64,000 nucleotides of DNA from Rhizobiaceae bacterium (GTDB taxonomy: Bacteria > Pseudomonadota > Alphaproteobacteria > Rhizobiales > Rhizobiaceae), in assembly GCA_017644005.1 (NCBI GenBank), contig JAEPMJ010000004.1:124001-188000 (forward strand), read 5' to 3'. Below the pieces are notes generated by a model that searched no databases, was not told where the DNA came from, and saw only the letters and a list, made by a program, of their open reading frames with translations. Positions 1 to 8,262 of the stretch are shown here, piece by piece. Both the position numbers and the translations under genes were made by a program. How positions within the stretch are numbered: position 1 is the stretch's first letter; each line of letters opens with the position of its first letter.

Positions 1-254
1 AAGCGCATTTCGAGCGCATTGTCGCGCGCCATGCCGCAAGCGGAGACGGCGACCCATTCCTTGTCCTTGGTGTTTCGCATGATGCGAGCCGCGCGGAAGT
101 GACAAGCCGCTACAGGAAGCTCGTCGCCGAAAACCACCCGGACAGGCTGATAGGTCGCGGCCTGCCGGCCGAATTTATCGGCATCGCGAATGAGCGTATG
201 GCAGCGATCAACGCTGCCTATTCGGCCATAGAAGCAGGTTGGAAGCTCGCTTGA
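1..254 (+). CDS. DjlA-like J-domain protein, C-terminal part (gene enters from the left edge)
   Basis: An open frame runs in from the left edge (codons in phase with position 3) and stops at TGA 252-254, giving the last 83 residues of a protein. The visible part is a J domain: a PFLVLGVSHDAS start, a helix with YRKLVAENHPDR carrying the diagnostic HPD tripeptide, and a final helix (NERMAAINAAYSAIE). A J domain at the extreme C-terminus suggests a DjlA or TerB-DnaJ type co-chaperone, which stimulates DnaK ATPase. The TerB half would lie outside the window, so this subfamily is inferred. The stop codon overlaps the start region of the downstream amidase gene, so the two are probably co-transcribed. 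Confidence 0.8.
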   Translation, partial: AHFERIVARHAASGDGDPFLVLGVSHDASRAEVTSRYRKLVAENHPDRLIGRGLPAEFIGIANERMAAINAAYSAIEAGWKLA

Positions 255-1015
255 GACCGTTTGCACCGGACTTTTTGGCTGCCGAGGTTCGTGTTTCCCC
301 AAACTTCGGCGAGCGGCGCGGCAACGCACGGATCGACACGGTTGTTCTGCACTATACCGGCATGGCGAGCGGGGCGGCCGCGCAGGCGTGGCTGTGCAAT
401 CCCGAGAGCCAGGTATCGTCGCATTATATCGTGCATGAAGACGGGCGGGTGGTGCAGATGGTGCGCGAGGCCGATCGTGCGTGGCATGCGGGGAAGAGCT
501 TCTGGGCCGGCGTCACCGACATCAATTCATGCTCGGTGGGCATCGAAATCGTGAACCGGGGGCATGATTTCGGCTATGAGGATTTTCCGGATGTGCAGGT
601 CGAAAGCGTCATTTCGCTCTGCCGCGACATCGTGACTCGTCACAATATTCCGGCACCGCGTGTGCTTGCTCACTCCGACGTTGCACCCGGCCGCAAGATC
701 GACCCCGGCGAAAGGTTCCCCTGGGGAAGGCTGGCAGACGCTGACGTTGGCCACTGGGTGCGGCCGGTGCCTGCGGACGAAGCCCCCGGTTTCTGCGAGG
801 GCGATTCAGGCGAAGCAGTCAAGTCCTTGCAAACGCAGCTTTTTCGCTATGGGTATGGCGTCGAAACGGACGGCACTTTCGGCGAAAGGACGCGGATCGT
901 CGTCGAAGCCTTCCAGCGGCATTTCCGGCCTGAGCGCGTCGATGGCGTGGCGGATCGGTCGACTGTCGAAACGCTTTCGCGCCTTCTGGCAGCGCTGCCT
1001 GACGCAACGTCATAA
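239..1015 (+). CDS. N-acetylmuramoyl-L-alanine amidase (AmiD/AmpD type) with peptidoglycan-binding domain
   Basis: The 258-residue protein cleaves the amide bond between N-acetylmuramic acid and L-Ala in murein or anhydro-muropeptides. An Amidase_2 domain covers about residues 30-165. The zinc ligands are visible as H38 (VVLHYT), H145 (VLAHSDV) and D155 (KIDPGERFPW), and the catalytic Glu is E103 (GIEIVN). A PG_binding_1 domain follows at about 185-252 (GDSGEAVKSLQ, DGTFGERTR, VEAFQRHF). I see no signal peptide, so a cytoplasmic recycling role like AmpD, or non-classical export, are both possible. The start is TTG 239, overlapping the J-domain gene; TTG 251 would also fit. The family call is firm and the location uncertain. 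Confidence 0.88.
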   Translation: MEARLRPFAPDFLAAEVRVSPNFGERRGNARIDTVVLHYTGMASGAAAQAWLCNPESQVSSHYIVHEDGRVVQMVREADRAWHAGKSFWAGVTDINSCSVGIEIVNRGHDFGYEDFPDVQVESVISLCRDIVTRHNIPAPRVLAHSDVAPGRKIDPGERFPWGRLADADVGHWVRPVPADEAPGFCEGDSGEAVKSLQTQLFRYGYGVETDGTFGERTRIVVEAFQRHFRPERVDGVADRSTVETLSRLLAALPDATS

Positions 1016-1198
1016 ATCGGCGCTGCGGGGTTCGCTGTAACAAACGGTCACTTTTTTTGAACGGGCTCGCCCTTTTTGGCGCCCAATTTGACCGACATGC
1101 GGCGCGCTCCCGTATGCGGGCGTAATCGATACCGGTCGCCCGTCCAGTGCAATCGCGCCTCTCCTCCCAGAGGCCACGAACTCCAGAAAAGACCCTAC

Positions 1199-1795
1199 AT
1201 GAACCGACTGACTTTTGCAGCGGCAGCGCTTGCCGCCGCAGTGGTGAGCTTTGGCGCGAACGCGTCCGAGCAGAAACCGCAGGCCGAAGGTACCAAATGC
1301 TATCTGCTCGGCTGTTACGACAAGGACGGCAAGCGCGTCGATGCTCCCGCGGTCGCCACCGTCAAGACCGCGCTGGCCAGTAACAGGCCGGCTGCAAAGC
1401 CGGCTGGCAAGAAAGCTGCCGCCAGCCGCTATTCCTCGATCATCGTTAAACACGCAACCGCCAATGGCGTGCCGGTCAATCTCGCGCACGCCGTCATCCG
1501 CATCGAGAGCAATTTCCGCGCGAATGCTCGCGGACAGGCTGGCGAGGTGGGTCTCATGCAGATCAAGCCGGCTACGGCGCGCGCCATGGGCTACGGCGGC
1601 TCGATCAAGGGCCTCTACAATCCCGAAACCAACATCAAATACGGCATGAAATATCTCGGGCAGGCACGCAAGCTCGGCGATGGTTCGGTCTGCGGTACGA
1701 TCCTGAAATACAATGCGGGTCATGGAGCCAAGCGCATGAACCGCATTTCAGCCGCCTATTGCAGCAAGGTGAAGAAGCATCTGGGCATGAGCTGA
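1199..1795 (+). CDS. Periplasmic lytic transglycosylase (SLT domain), first of a tandem pair
   Basis: The ATG at 1199 gives 198 residues beginning with a clear signal peptide (MNRLTFAAAALAAAVVSFGANA). Longer in-frame starts upstream only add non-hydrophobic residues ahead of it. The SLT domain has the catalytic Glu at 103 (RIESNF), the GLMQ motif at 118-121 and YNAGHG at 171-176. This enzyme class cleaves the MurNAc-GlcNAc bond and leaves 1,6-anhydroMurNAc. Just after the signal peptide is an unusual CYLLGCYD block (C34, C39), and C165 and C188 lie near the C-terminus, so disulfides are likely. The next gene downstream is a paralogue with the same architecture. Which cell process it serves is not evident. 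Confidence 0.9.
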   Translation: MNRLTFAAAALAAAVVSFGANASEQKPQAEGTKCYLLGCYDKDGKRVDAPAVATVKTALASNRPAAKPAGKKAAASRYSSIIVKHATANGVPVNLAHAVIRIESNFRANARGQAGEVGLMQIKPATARAMGYGGSIKGLYNPETNIKYGMKYLGQARKLGDGSVCGTILKYNAGHGAKRMNRISAAYCSKVKKHLGMS

Positions 1796-1813
1796 TGCTT
1801 CGAAAATACGCTT

Positions 1814-1846
1814 CGTATCGCCGGTGGAATGGTCGCCGGCGATACG
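1814..1846 (+). other. Strong inverted repeat between the two transglycosylase genes
   Basis: CGTATCGCCGG (1814-1824) and CCGGCGATACG (1836-1846) form a perfect 11-bp stem with an 11-nt loop, 18 bp after the stop of the first transglycosylase gene. No T-run follows, so it is not a classic intrinsic terminator. It could protect the 3' end of the mRNA or act bidirectionally. The rest of the 1796-2030 gap is locally AT-richer and probably carries the promoter of the second gene, but I cannot place a convincing -35/-10 pair. Confidence 0.5.
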
Positions 1847-2030
1847 CAGCGACCGCAAACTGTTACAATTTGAAACATATTTTGATCAAATTTGCTCTTT
1901 TTGTGCCCGATTTGGCGGTTTAGTGCGCGGCGTCTCCCAAGACCTGAGTTTGCTCATCACCGAGTACGAACTGGCCGTTACGGCGTGCCCCCAAGCGGCG
2001 AGCCGTATCACAACCAAGATTTGAACGATT

Positions 2031-2654
2031 ATGACGCTGAATTATTATCGCGCCGCGATCTTTGTCGCGGCTGTCATGCTGGCCGTTTCCGCGCTCAGCC
2101 AGATGGGCCAGCAGGCGGTGCTCAGCGCTGAAGCTGCCACGGCCGATATCGAAATCGAATGCCGGCTGCTCGGGTGTTTCGACGGCAACGGTAACCGCAT
2201 CGACACAATCACCACCGGCTCGGTCGACACCAAGGCGCGCGATGAGATTGCCGAAGACAATCTCAAACGCAGCGCCAAGGCGGTGAATCTCGGCGAAATC
2301 ATTGCGCGCCACGCACGTGCCAACGGCGTTCCGCTGGAACTGGCGCATGCGGTGGTGTGGGCCGAAAGCAGCTACCGGCCGCATGTGCGGGGCGCCGCAG
2401 GCGAGGTCGGGCTGATGCAGATCATGCCGGCGACGGCCAAGCTGATGGGTTATCGCGGCTCGATCAAGAAGCTGTTCCATCCCGAGACGAACATCAGGTA
2501 CGGGATGAAATATCTGGGCGGCGCCCGCAAGCGCAGTGATGGCACGATCTGCGGCACGATCCTGAAATACAATGCCGGACATGGTGCCAAGCGCATGAAT
2601 CCGATCTCCGCCGCATACTGCAAGAAAGTGGAAAAGCGCCTCGGCGTAAGCTGA
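2031..2654 (+). CDS. Periplasmic lytic transglycosylase (SLT domain), second of a tandem pair
   Basis: This 207-residue paralogue of the preceding gene has an N-terminal hydrophobic export segment (about residues 8-30), the block CRLLGCFD (C44, C49), the catalytic Glu at 112 (WAESSY), GLMQ at 127-130 and YNAGHG at 180-185, plus C174 and C197. The C-terminal halves of the two proteins are close to identical in places (for example CGTILKYNAGHGAKRMN), while the linkers differ. This indicates a tandem duplication followed by divergence. The ATG at 2031 is the only start that keeps the whole export segment. The predicted activity is the same murein lytic transglycosylase reaction, and the division of labour between the copies is unknown. 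Confidence 0.9.
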   Translation: MTLNYYRAAIFVAAVMLAVSALSQMGQQAVLSAEAATADIEIECRLLGCFDGNGNRIDTITTGSVDTKARDEIAEDNLKRSAKAVNLGEIIARHARANGVPLELAHAVVWAESSYRPHVRGAAGEVGLMQIMPATAKLMGYRGSIKKLFHPETNIRYGMKYLGGARKRSDGTICGTILKYNAGHGAKRMNPISAAYCKKVEKRLGVS

Positions 2655-2671
2655 GCGCGGGCAGATCAGCA

Positions 2672-2701
2672 TTGCGCTGGCGCGCATAAATCTCTTTATA
2701 C
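2672..2701 (+). promoter_or_regulatory. Predicted promoter of RNase P RNA
   Basis: TTGCGC (2672-2677) and TTATAC (2696-2701) are separated by 18 bp. They lie 5 bp ahead of the first base of the P1 helix of the RNase P RNA, which is where a sigma-70-type promoter for this RNA is expected. Confidence 0.6.
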
Positions 2702-2705
2702 GGTC

Positions 2706-3129
2706 TGCCAGTCGGCCGGGCGGCCGCTCCGTTCCCCAGGGGACGGGGAGGAAAGTCCGGGCTCCACGGAAAAGCGGTGCCGGATAATTTCCGGCGAGGG
2801 CAACCTCAGGGAAAGTGCCACAGAAAGGAAACCGCCCCGCCTGCAAATCGGCTTCGTCTGGTGGCCGGGCCGATTTGCCGGCGGGGTAAGGGTGAAAGGG
2901 TGGGGTAAGAGCCCACCGCGCGGACGGCAACGGACGCGGCACGGCAAACCCCACCGGGAGCAAGACCAAATAGGGATGGCGCGAAGGGCAACCTTCAGGC
3001 GTTTCCGGCCGAGCCATCCGGGTTGGTTGCTTGAGGCGGATGGCAACATCCGTCCCAGATGAATGGCTGCCACGTTTCGCGCCGCAAGGCGCGGGGCCAT
3101 ACAGAACCCGGCTTACAGGCCGGCTGGCA
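2706..3129 (+). ncRNA. rnpB: RNase P RNA (bacterial type A)
   Basis: This is the catalytic RNA of RNase P, which removes tRNA 5' leaders. The conserved core is readable. GAGGAAAGTCCGGGCTCC lies at 2746-2763. ACAGAAA is followed by the GGGTGAAAGGGTGGGGTAAG segment around 2889. Further on come CCGGGAGCAAGACCAAATAG near 2951-2970, AGATGAATGGCTGCC near 3057-3071 and ACAGAACCCGGCTTACAGG at 3101-3119. The ends are set by the P1 helix: TGCCAGTCGG (2706-2715) pairs with CCGGCTGGCA (3120-3129) with one G-U. A T-run (3131-3135) follows and probably ends transcription. The RNA is convergent with the PLP-enzyme gene, whose stop lies 12 bp beyond. Confidence 0.97.
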
Positions 3130-3140
3130 CTTTTTACCGG

Positions 3141-4250
3141 CTAGAGCGAATCCAGCGCGGCTTCGATCGCCTCCCACAATGGTCCGGGCGGCTCGCAGCC
3201 GACCGACAGTCGCACGAAACCCGGTGCAACATTGTCGCCCCAGCGGGCGCGGCGTTCGGCCGAGCTGTGCAGGCCGCCGAAAGAGGTTGTCGGCAGCAGG
3301 AGGCTGCAGCGTTCGATGAAGGCGTCGGCGGTGCCGGCATCCTTCAGTGTCAGCCCGATCAGAAAGCCGAACCGGTCCATCTGGGAGCGCGCCAGATTGT
3401 GCGAGGGATCGTCGGCGAGGCCGGGATAACGCAGCGCGGATACCGCCTTGTGGTCGCGCAGGCGCGGCGCCAACATTTCGGCATTGTCGCACATGCGGGC
3501 GAACCGGACCTCCAGCGTCTCCAGACCGCGATGAACCTGCCAGGCCTCGAATGGGCCGGGGATGGAGCCGGAGAGTTTGCGCCACTCCCTTACCGCTGAA
3601 AGGTATGAGTCGTTGCGTGTGGTGACATGGCCGAAGAGCGCGTCGGAGTGCCCGTTCGCGGCCTTCGTGTCGGCCGAAACGACGATGTCGGCGCCCAGAT
3701 CGAGCGGGCGCTGGCCGAAGGGCGTCATGGTTGTGTTGTCGGCGATTACTATCGCGCCGGCCGCTTTCGCCGCCCGGCTCACCGCTTCGAGATCGCAGAT
3801 ATCGAGGCCCGGATTGGACGGGGTTTCGGCAAGCACCATCCTGTAGCCGTCGAAGCCGCCATCAAGGAAAGACGTGGTGGGCCTCAGATCAACCCGCAGA
3901 CCGAGCCTGGTCAGGAAACGGTCGGCGAGCACGCGCGGCGTATAATAGCCGTCGGAGGGCAACAGGATGCGATCGCCGCTTTCGGCGAAAGCGAGCAGCG
4001 AAGCCGCAATCGCCGCCATGCCGGATGGAAACGCAACACAGGCGGCATCTTCGAGCAGGCCGAGCAGTTCTTCCGTTGCCTCCCAGGTCGCATTGTCGAA
4101 GCGGCCATATTGCTTGTGACCGGCCGGGTCGCCGGCAAGGTGGTAGACCGAGGTCATTTCGAGCGGCAGCGACACAGGCTCGCCCTTGGCAAGGCGCGCC
4201 TGCCGGGCGTGCAGCAGGCGTGCGGCGCGGTCCATCATGTCGTCCGGCAT
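3141..4250 (-). CDS. Cystathionine gamma-lyase-like PLP enzyme (Cys/Met metabolism family)
   Basis: The 369-residue protein belongs to the trans-sulfuration (Cys_Met_Meta_PP) family of fold-type I PLP enzymes. The Schiff-base lysine is K196 in SADTKAANGHSD. The phosphate-binding region FPSGMAAIAA is at 74-83 and the PLP-ring Asp is D171 (IADNTTMTP). The ETPSNPGLD motif is also present. Its length is close to the family norm of 380-400. I chose ATG 4250 because GGAG lies 7 nt upstream and the family-like region starts there; a TTG at 4313 would add 21 residues without support. The exact reaction, gamma-lyase or gamma-synthase, cannot be fixed from sequence alone. The gene stands alone and faces away from the dcw cluster. 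Confidence 0.85.
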   Translation of the reverse strand: MPDDMMDRAARLLHARQARLAKGEPVSLPLEMTSVYHLAGDPAGHKQYGRFDNATWEATEELLGLLEDAACVAFPSGMAAIAASLLAFAESGDRILLPSDGYYTPRVLADRFLTRLGLRVDLRPTTSFLDGGFDGYRMVLAETPSNPGLDICDLEAVSRAAKAAGAIVIADNTTMTPFGQRPLDLGADIVVSADTKAANGHSDALFGHVTTRNDSYLSAVREWRKLSGSIPGPFEAWQVHRGLETLEVRFARMCDNAEMLAPRLRDHKAVSALRYPGLADDPSHNLARSQMDRFGFLIGLTLKDAGTADAFIERCSLLLPTTSFGGLHSSAERRARWGDNVAPGFVRLSVGCEPPGPLWEAIEAALDSL

Positions 4251-4361
4251 TCCGGTCTCCGATTGCGTGAGAATCCAGGTTGAAGAGTTAGCCAGTGCCA
4301 CGTGCCGCAACAAGGGCCAATTGCTAGGCCAATCCGCGCGGGGAACGGCATTCCTAATGCT

Positions 4362-4377
4362 TTGTTAGGGTTAACAA
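4362..4377. promoter_or_regulatory. Dyad upstream of mraZ
   Basis: TTGTTA (4362-4367), GGGT, TAACAA (4372-4377) form a perfect 6-bp inverted repeat in the 382-bp gap between the PLP gene and mraZ. It could be a regulator site. The TTAACAA half only loosely resembles the CtrA half-site TTAACC, and no second half stands 7 bp away. Confidence 0.35.
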
Positions 4378-4434
4378 GACATAAAGGACGGTGGACTTCC
4401 ATTCGCCCGCCCAGGGCCGTTTCGTGGGGTTGTG

Positions 4435-4459
4435 TCCCGTTGACGCCCATATCAGCCCA
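4435..4459 (-). promoter_or_regulatory. Putative MraZ-binding decamer repeats upstream of the dcw cluster
   Basis: Read on the minus strand, this stretch is TGGGC-TGATA-TGGGC-GTCAA-CGGGA, three G-rich pentamers at exact 10-bp spacing. MraZ of E. coli is known to bind TGGGN repeats separated by 5 nt ahead of its own operon, so this is a plausible autoregulatory operator. It lies about 175 bp before mraZ. Apart from this and the dyad at 4362-4377, I see no gene or RNA in the 4251-4632 gap. Confidence 0.6.
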
Positions 4460-4632
4460 TGATATCCCTCAAAACCAGTCAGAGCGACGATCCGAAATCC
4501 GGTGGATGCACGTTCCATCCGGCCGCGAATGCCGCGGCCGGCGCCGGTGGATTTCGACCGGTTTGGAGCCGGTGCGGTTGATCGGGCGCGCAGGCACGAG
4601 CGAGGCAATGACGAGGGGAACGGCGGATCACC

Positions 4633-5115
4633 GTGTCGAATTCAGCCATGGGCCGGTTTCTATCGAGCGCGACCAACAGGATCGACGCGAAGGGTCGCGT
4701 TTCGGTCCCTGCCGCCTTTCGCTCCATCATTCAGGCGCGCGGCTACGGCGAGCTCTATCTGCTTCGGTCGCTGGACACGCCGTCGATGGATGTCGGCGGG
4801 CCGGACCTTCTGGATGCGTTCGAGAGGCGCATCGCGGAGGAAGATCCGTTTCTGCAAACCGCGGACGACATGTCCTTCCTCTATTACGGCGACGGGGCAT
4901 TTCTGAAGCTCGATCAGGACGGCCGTATCACCATGACGGATTTCATCCGCGAGCATACGGGCATTTCCGGCGAGGTCTCCTTTGTGGGGCGCGGCCACTA
5001 CTTCCAGATCTGGGAGCCGAAACAGCTTGCGGATTATGCGGCGCAGGCACGCGAGCGACTGCGGCAGCTCAAGCGCAGGCAATCGGGCAGCATACAGGCA
5101 GGGGACACGGAATGA
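4633..5115 (+). CDS. mraZ: Division/cell-wall cluster transcriptional repressor MraZ
   Basis: MraZ binds DNA as a ring-shaped oligomer and controls the dcw operon. The 160-residue protein has two SpoVT-AbrB-like repeats, one around residues 8-55 ([16 protein letters not shown]) and one around 90-135 ([20 protein letters not shown]), both with the expected DxxGR loop. The start is taken as GTG 4633; ATG 4648, five codons later, is possible. A C-terminal Arg/Gln-rich helix follows. Its stop overlaps the rsmH start (ATGA). It opens the cluster, and the decamer repeats about 175 bp upstream are its likely operator. Confidence 0.95.
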   Translation: MSNSAMGRFLSSATNRIDAKGRVSVPAAFRSIIQARGYGELYLLRSLDTPSMDVGGPDLLDAFERRIAEEDPFLQTADDMSFLYYGDGAFLKLDQDGRITMTDFIREHTGISGEVSFVGRGHYFQIWEPKQLADYAAQARERLRQLKRRQSGSIQAGDTE

Positions 5116-6137
5116 TGGCGGGCCCCGGCGCGGATATCCACGCCGGTGGCGGACCGGCCCGCCACATTCCGGTTCTCCTGGACGAGGTGATCGCGGCTCT
5201 TGCGCCCGGCGAAGGGCAGACCCTGGTTGACGGTACGTTCGGAGCGGGTGGCTACACGCGTGCGCTGCTGGCTGCCGGCGCGCAGGTGGTCGCCATCGAC
5301 CGCGACCCTAATGCCATCGCAGGCGGGGCCGAACTGGCGAAATCGTCCGGCGGGCGTCTGAGGCTCATTCACGGCGCATTTGCCGATCTCGACACGCTTG
5401 CCGGCGGCGACGTCGACGGCGTGGTGCTGGACATCGGCGTATCGTCCATGCAGATCGACGAGGCGGAGCGCGGTTTTTCCTTCCGCGCCGACGGGCCGCT
5501 CGACATGCGCATGAGCGGACGCGGGCTGAGTGCGGCTGACGTGGCGAACACGTTCAAAGCCGGCGACATTGCGCGCATTCTGGGCATCTATGGCGAAGAG
5601 CGGCAGGCCGGCCGCATCGCCCGGATGATCGAACGCAAGCGCGAAGAGCGACCATTCACGCGCACCGAACAGCTTGCGCACGCAATCGAGGCGGTGCTCG
5701 GCCGCAACCCGAAAGAAAAGATCGACCCGGCGACACGCACATTTCAGGCGCTGCGTATCTACGTGAATGACGAACTCGGACAGTTGGTGCTCGGGCTGCA
5801 GGCGGCCGAGCGCGCGCTCAAGCCGGGCGCGCGGCTTGCTGTGGTGACGTTCCACTCGCTCGAGGACAGGATCGTGAAGCGCTTCTTCGCCGCCCGGTCC
5901 GGCAAGGCTTCCGGCTCGCGCCACCAACCCGCCGTTACGGCGGAGGCGGCGCGGTTCGAGAAAATTTCGAAGGCTGTCGAAGCTTCGGCAGTAGAAATCG
6001 CCCGCAATCCGCGCTCGCGCTCGGCCAAACTGCGCTGGGCGGTGCGCACCGATGTGCCTGCAGCGGCGAACCGCGGCGAACTCGAGGCGGTGCGCATTGC
6101 CGGCCTGCCGGTCGCCAGCGAGGCTGGGGGCGCCTGA
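5112..6137 (+). CDS. rsmH: 16S rRNA (cytosine(1402)-N(4))-methyltransferase RsmH
   Basis: RsmH methylates N4 of C1402 in 16S rRNA using S-adenosylmethionine, in the cytoplasm. The 341-residue protein has the SAM-binding [14 protein letters not shown] motif near residue 33 and the family motifs [32 protein letters not shown] and [15 protein letters not shown]. The start is ATG 5112, overlapping the mraZ stop by 4 bp; a second ATG follows immediately at 5115. The open frame extends far upstream, but that part lies over mraZ and is not coding. This gene order is conserved in bacteria. Confidence 0.96.
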   Translation: MMAGPGADIHAGGGPARHIPVLLDEVIAALAPGEGQTLVDGTFGAGGYTRALLAAGAQVVAIDRDPNAIAGGAELAKSSGGRLRLIHGAFADLDTLAGGDVDGVVLDIGVSSMQIDEAERGFSFRADGPLDMRMSGRGLSAADVANTFKAGDIARILGIYGEERQAGRIARMIERKREERPFTRTEQLAHAIEAVLGRNPKEKIDPATRTFQALRIYVNDELGQLVLGLQAAERALKPGARLAVVTFHSLEDRIVKRFFAARSGKASGSRHQPAVTAEAARFEKISKAVEASAVEIARNPRSRSAKLRWAVRTDVPAAANRGELEAVRIAGLPVASEAGGA

Positions 6138-6139
6138 TC

Positions 6140-6508
6140 ATGTTTAGAACCACAGACGTCATTCTGGTCGGGGTTATGGTCGCGGCGGCCGCCGTGACCT
6201 TCAAGATCAAATACGACGCGGAACTGAAATATGAGGAAGTTCGCAGGCTGGAAACGGAAATCCACACCGAGCGGGACACGATCGATATTCTGGAGGCGGA
6301 CCTCAGCGTCCTGACGCAGCCGGCAAGGCTGCAGACGCTCGTCGATGCCTACGCGGAAGAACTGCAGCTGCAAAGCGTGGAGCCGGACCAGATCGGATCG
6401 GTGGACCGGCTTCCCGAGACACTGCGCCAGATCGGCGAGATCGTTTCGGCACGCCCCGTCGAGGAAGCGATCACCGATGACGTTCAAACCGGTGCGGTGT
6501 CGCAGTGA
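6140..6508 (+). CDS. ftsL: Cell division protein FtsL
   Basis: This 122-residue bitopic membrane protein has a short cytoplasmic N-terminus, one transmembrane helix at about residues 7-22 (VILVGVMVAAAAVTFKI) and a heptad-rich coiled coil at about 28-65 (YEEVRRLETEIHTERDTIDILEADL), followed by a family-like LTQPARLQ segment. FtsL links FtsB and FtsQ to FtsI and FtsW in the divisome. Primary sequence conservation is low in this family, so position between rsmH and ftsI and topology carry the call. It ends by overlapping the ftsI start by 4 bp. Confidence 0.92.
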   Translation: MFRTTDVILVGVMVAAAAVTFKIKYDAELKYEEVRRLETEIHTERDTIDILEADLSVLTQPARLQTLVDAYAEELQLQSVEPDQIGSVDRLPETLRQIGEIVSARPVEEAITDDVQTGAVSQ

Positions 6509-8223
6509 TTGCCGATCGCCTCAGGCGGCTTGCCGGCCGTTTCAACCCGAAAGCCTCTGACGGAGGAATCGTTCTTGACGGTGCGCGCACCGGAAACGAG
6601 CGGGCGCGAAACCGCCTGATCATGACGATCGCGGTTTTTCTGGCGCTCTACGGCGCGATTGCCGGCCGCCTGGTCTATCTCGGTTTTCAGGAGCCGACCG
6701 ATGGCAGCGGCCCGGCACCGCACAACACCGCGTCGCGGCCAGACATCATCGACCGTAATGGCGAACTGCTGGCGACCGATATCAAGACATTCTCGCTGTT
6801 CGCGGAACCCAGGCGCATCGTGGATGCCGACGAGGCGATCGAGAAGCTGCTTACCGTTCTGCCCGACATCCAATATGAGCAGGTTTATCACCGGCTGCGT
6901 ACCGATGCCGGCTTCGTGTGGCTGCGACGGCACCTCTCGCCGCGCCAGCAGGCGGAAATCATGGCGCTTGGCATTCCCGGCATCGGATTTCGGGCCGAAA
7001 ACCGGCGTTTCTATCCCGGCGGCCCGACTGCGGCGCACATCATGGGGCTGGTGGACATCGACAACAAGGGCATTGCCGGCATCGAAAAGTTCATCGACTC
7101 GCTCGGCCTTGCGGACCTGCGCGAAATCGGGCTGGCGGAGCGCGAGACGCTCAAGCCGTTCCAGCTGTCGGTCGACATCCGCGTGCAGCATATCCTGCAC
7201 GACGAGCTGAAGCGCGCCATGGAGCGCTACCAGACGATCGCCGCCGGTGGTGTAGTGCTCGATGCACGTACGGGCGAGGTGATCGCCATGGCCTCGCTGC
7301 CGGATTACGACCCCAATAACCCGGTCGATGCGCACAAAAAGGACCGGCTCAACCGCATGTCCGGCGGCGTGTTCGAGATGGGGTCGACCTTCAAGGGGTT
7401 CACAACCGCCATGGCGCTGGATTCCGGTGCTGTCGGCCTGAACGACAGTTTCGATGCCCGCCAGCCGCTCAGGGTCGGCAAGTTCACGATCAAGGATTTC
7501 CACGGCAAGGGCCGGGTGCTGAGCGTTCCGGAGATCTTCATCTATTCATCCAATATCGGTACCGCGCGTATGGCGGAGCAGATCCCGATCGAGCAGCATC
7601 AGGCCTTCTTCAGGCGCATCGGCCTGCTTGACCGTATGACAACCGAGCTGCCGGAAGTGGCGACACCGACCGGGCCGGAGGAATGGAAGCGCATCAACCG
7701 CATCACCATCTCATTCGGCCACGGCGTGGCGACGACGCCGCTGCAGACAGCGGTTGCAGCCTCGGCACTGGTCAATGGCGGCATGCTGATCGAACCGACA
7801 TTCCTGCCGCGTTCCGTCTCGCAGGCGGCGGATCAGGCGAAACAGGTTCTCAGCGATAAAACCAGCGCGGCCATGCGCTACCTCTTCCGGCTGAATGTGG
7901 AAAAGGGGTCGGGCCGCCGCGCGGAAGTGCCGGGCTATTTCGTCGGCGGCAAAACAGGCACGGCGGAGAAAGTCGTCAACGGACGCTACTCGACCGACAA
8001 GCGTTTCAACGCGTTTCTCTCGGCCTTTCCGGTAGACGACCCCAAATATGTCGTCCTGGTCATTCTCGACGAACCGAAGCCCGAGCAGCCCGGAATGAGC
8101 GCGACCTCGGGCCTCAACGCGGCGCCCGTGGTTTCCAATGTTGTGCGCCGTTCCGCACCGCTTCTTGGCGTGATGCCGGAATTTGGCCATGAAAGTACAG
8201 CCCTGCTTATATCCACTCAGTGA
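6505..8223 (+). CDS. ftsI: Peptidoglycan D,D-transpeptidase FtsI (PBP3)
   Basis: This class B penicillin-binding protein makes septal peptidoglycan crosslinks. It has 572 residues, with a transmembrane helix at about 38-58, a dimerisation domain at about 75-210 and a transpeptidase domain at about 245-550. The active-site motifs are S294-TF-K297, S348-S-N350 and K483-T-G485 (VGGKTGTAEK). The start is GTG 6505, overlapping ftsL (GTGA), so translation is probably coupled. Downstream there is a 39-bp gap to murE. The length and motif spacing fit the family. Confidence 0.96.
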   Translation: MIADRLRRLAGRFNPKASDGGIVLDGARTGNERARNRLIMTIAVFLALYGAIAGRLVYLGFQEPTDGSGPAPHNTASRPDIIDRNGELLATDIKTFSLFAEPRRIVDADEAIEKLLTVLPDIQYEQVYHRLRTDAGFVWLRRHLSPRQQAEIMALGIPGIGFRAENRRFYPGGPTAAHIMGLVDIDNKGIAGIEKFIDSLGLADLREIGLAERETLKPFQLSVDIRVQHILHDELKRAMERYQTIAAGGVVLDARTGEVIAMASLPDYDPNNPVDAHKKDRLNRMSGGVFEMGSTFKGFTTAMALDSGAVGLNDSFDARQPLRVGKFTIKDFHGKGRVLSVPEIFIYSSNIGTARMAEQIPIEQHQAFFRRIGLLDRMTTELPEVATPTGPEEWKRINRITISFGHGVATTPLQTAVAASALVNGGMLIEPTFLPRSVSQAADQAKQVLSDKTSAAMRYLFRLNVEKGSGRRAEVPGYFVGGKTGTAEKVVNGRYSTDKRFNAFLSAFPVDDPKYVVLVILDEPKPEQPGMSATSGLNAAPVVSNVVRRSAPLLGVMPEFGHESTALLISTQ

Positions 8224-8262
8224 ATCCTCCACCGCGAGGGGGCAGCGGACGGTGCTGACATC

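Noticed and set aside
2820..2960. Separate inverted-repeat element
   Set aside because: The repeats are helices of the RNase P RNA.
4362..4377. CtrA binding site
   Set aside because: The TTAAC half is present, but no TTAA partner stands 7 bp away.
4302..5111. N-terminal extension of rsmH across mraZ
   Set aside because: The frame is open, but mraZ is a clear gene on another frame and the RsmH family starts at about 5112.
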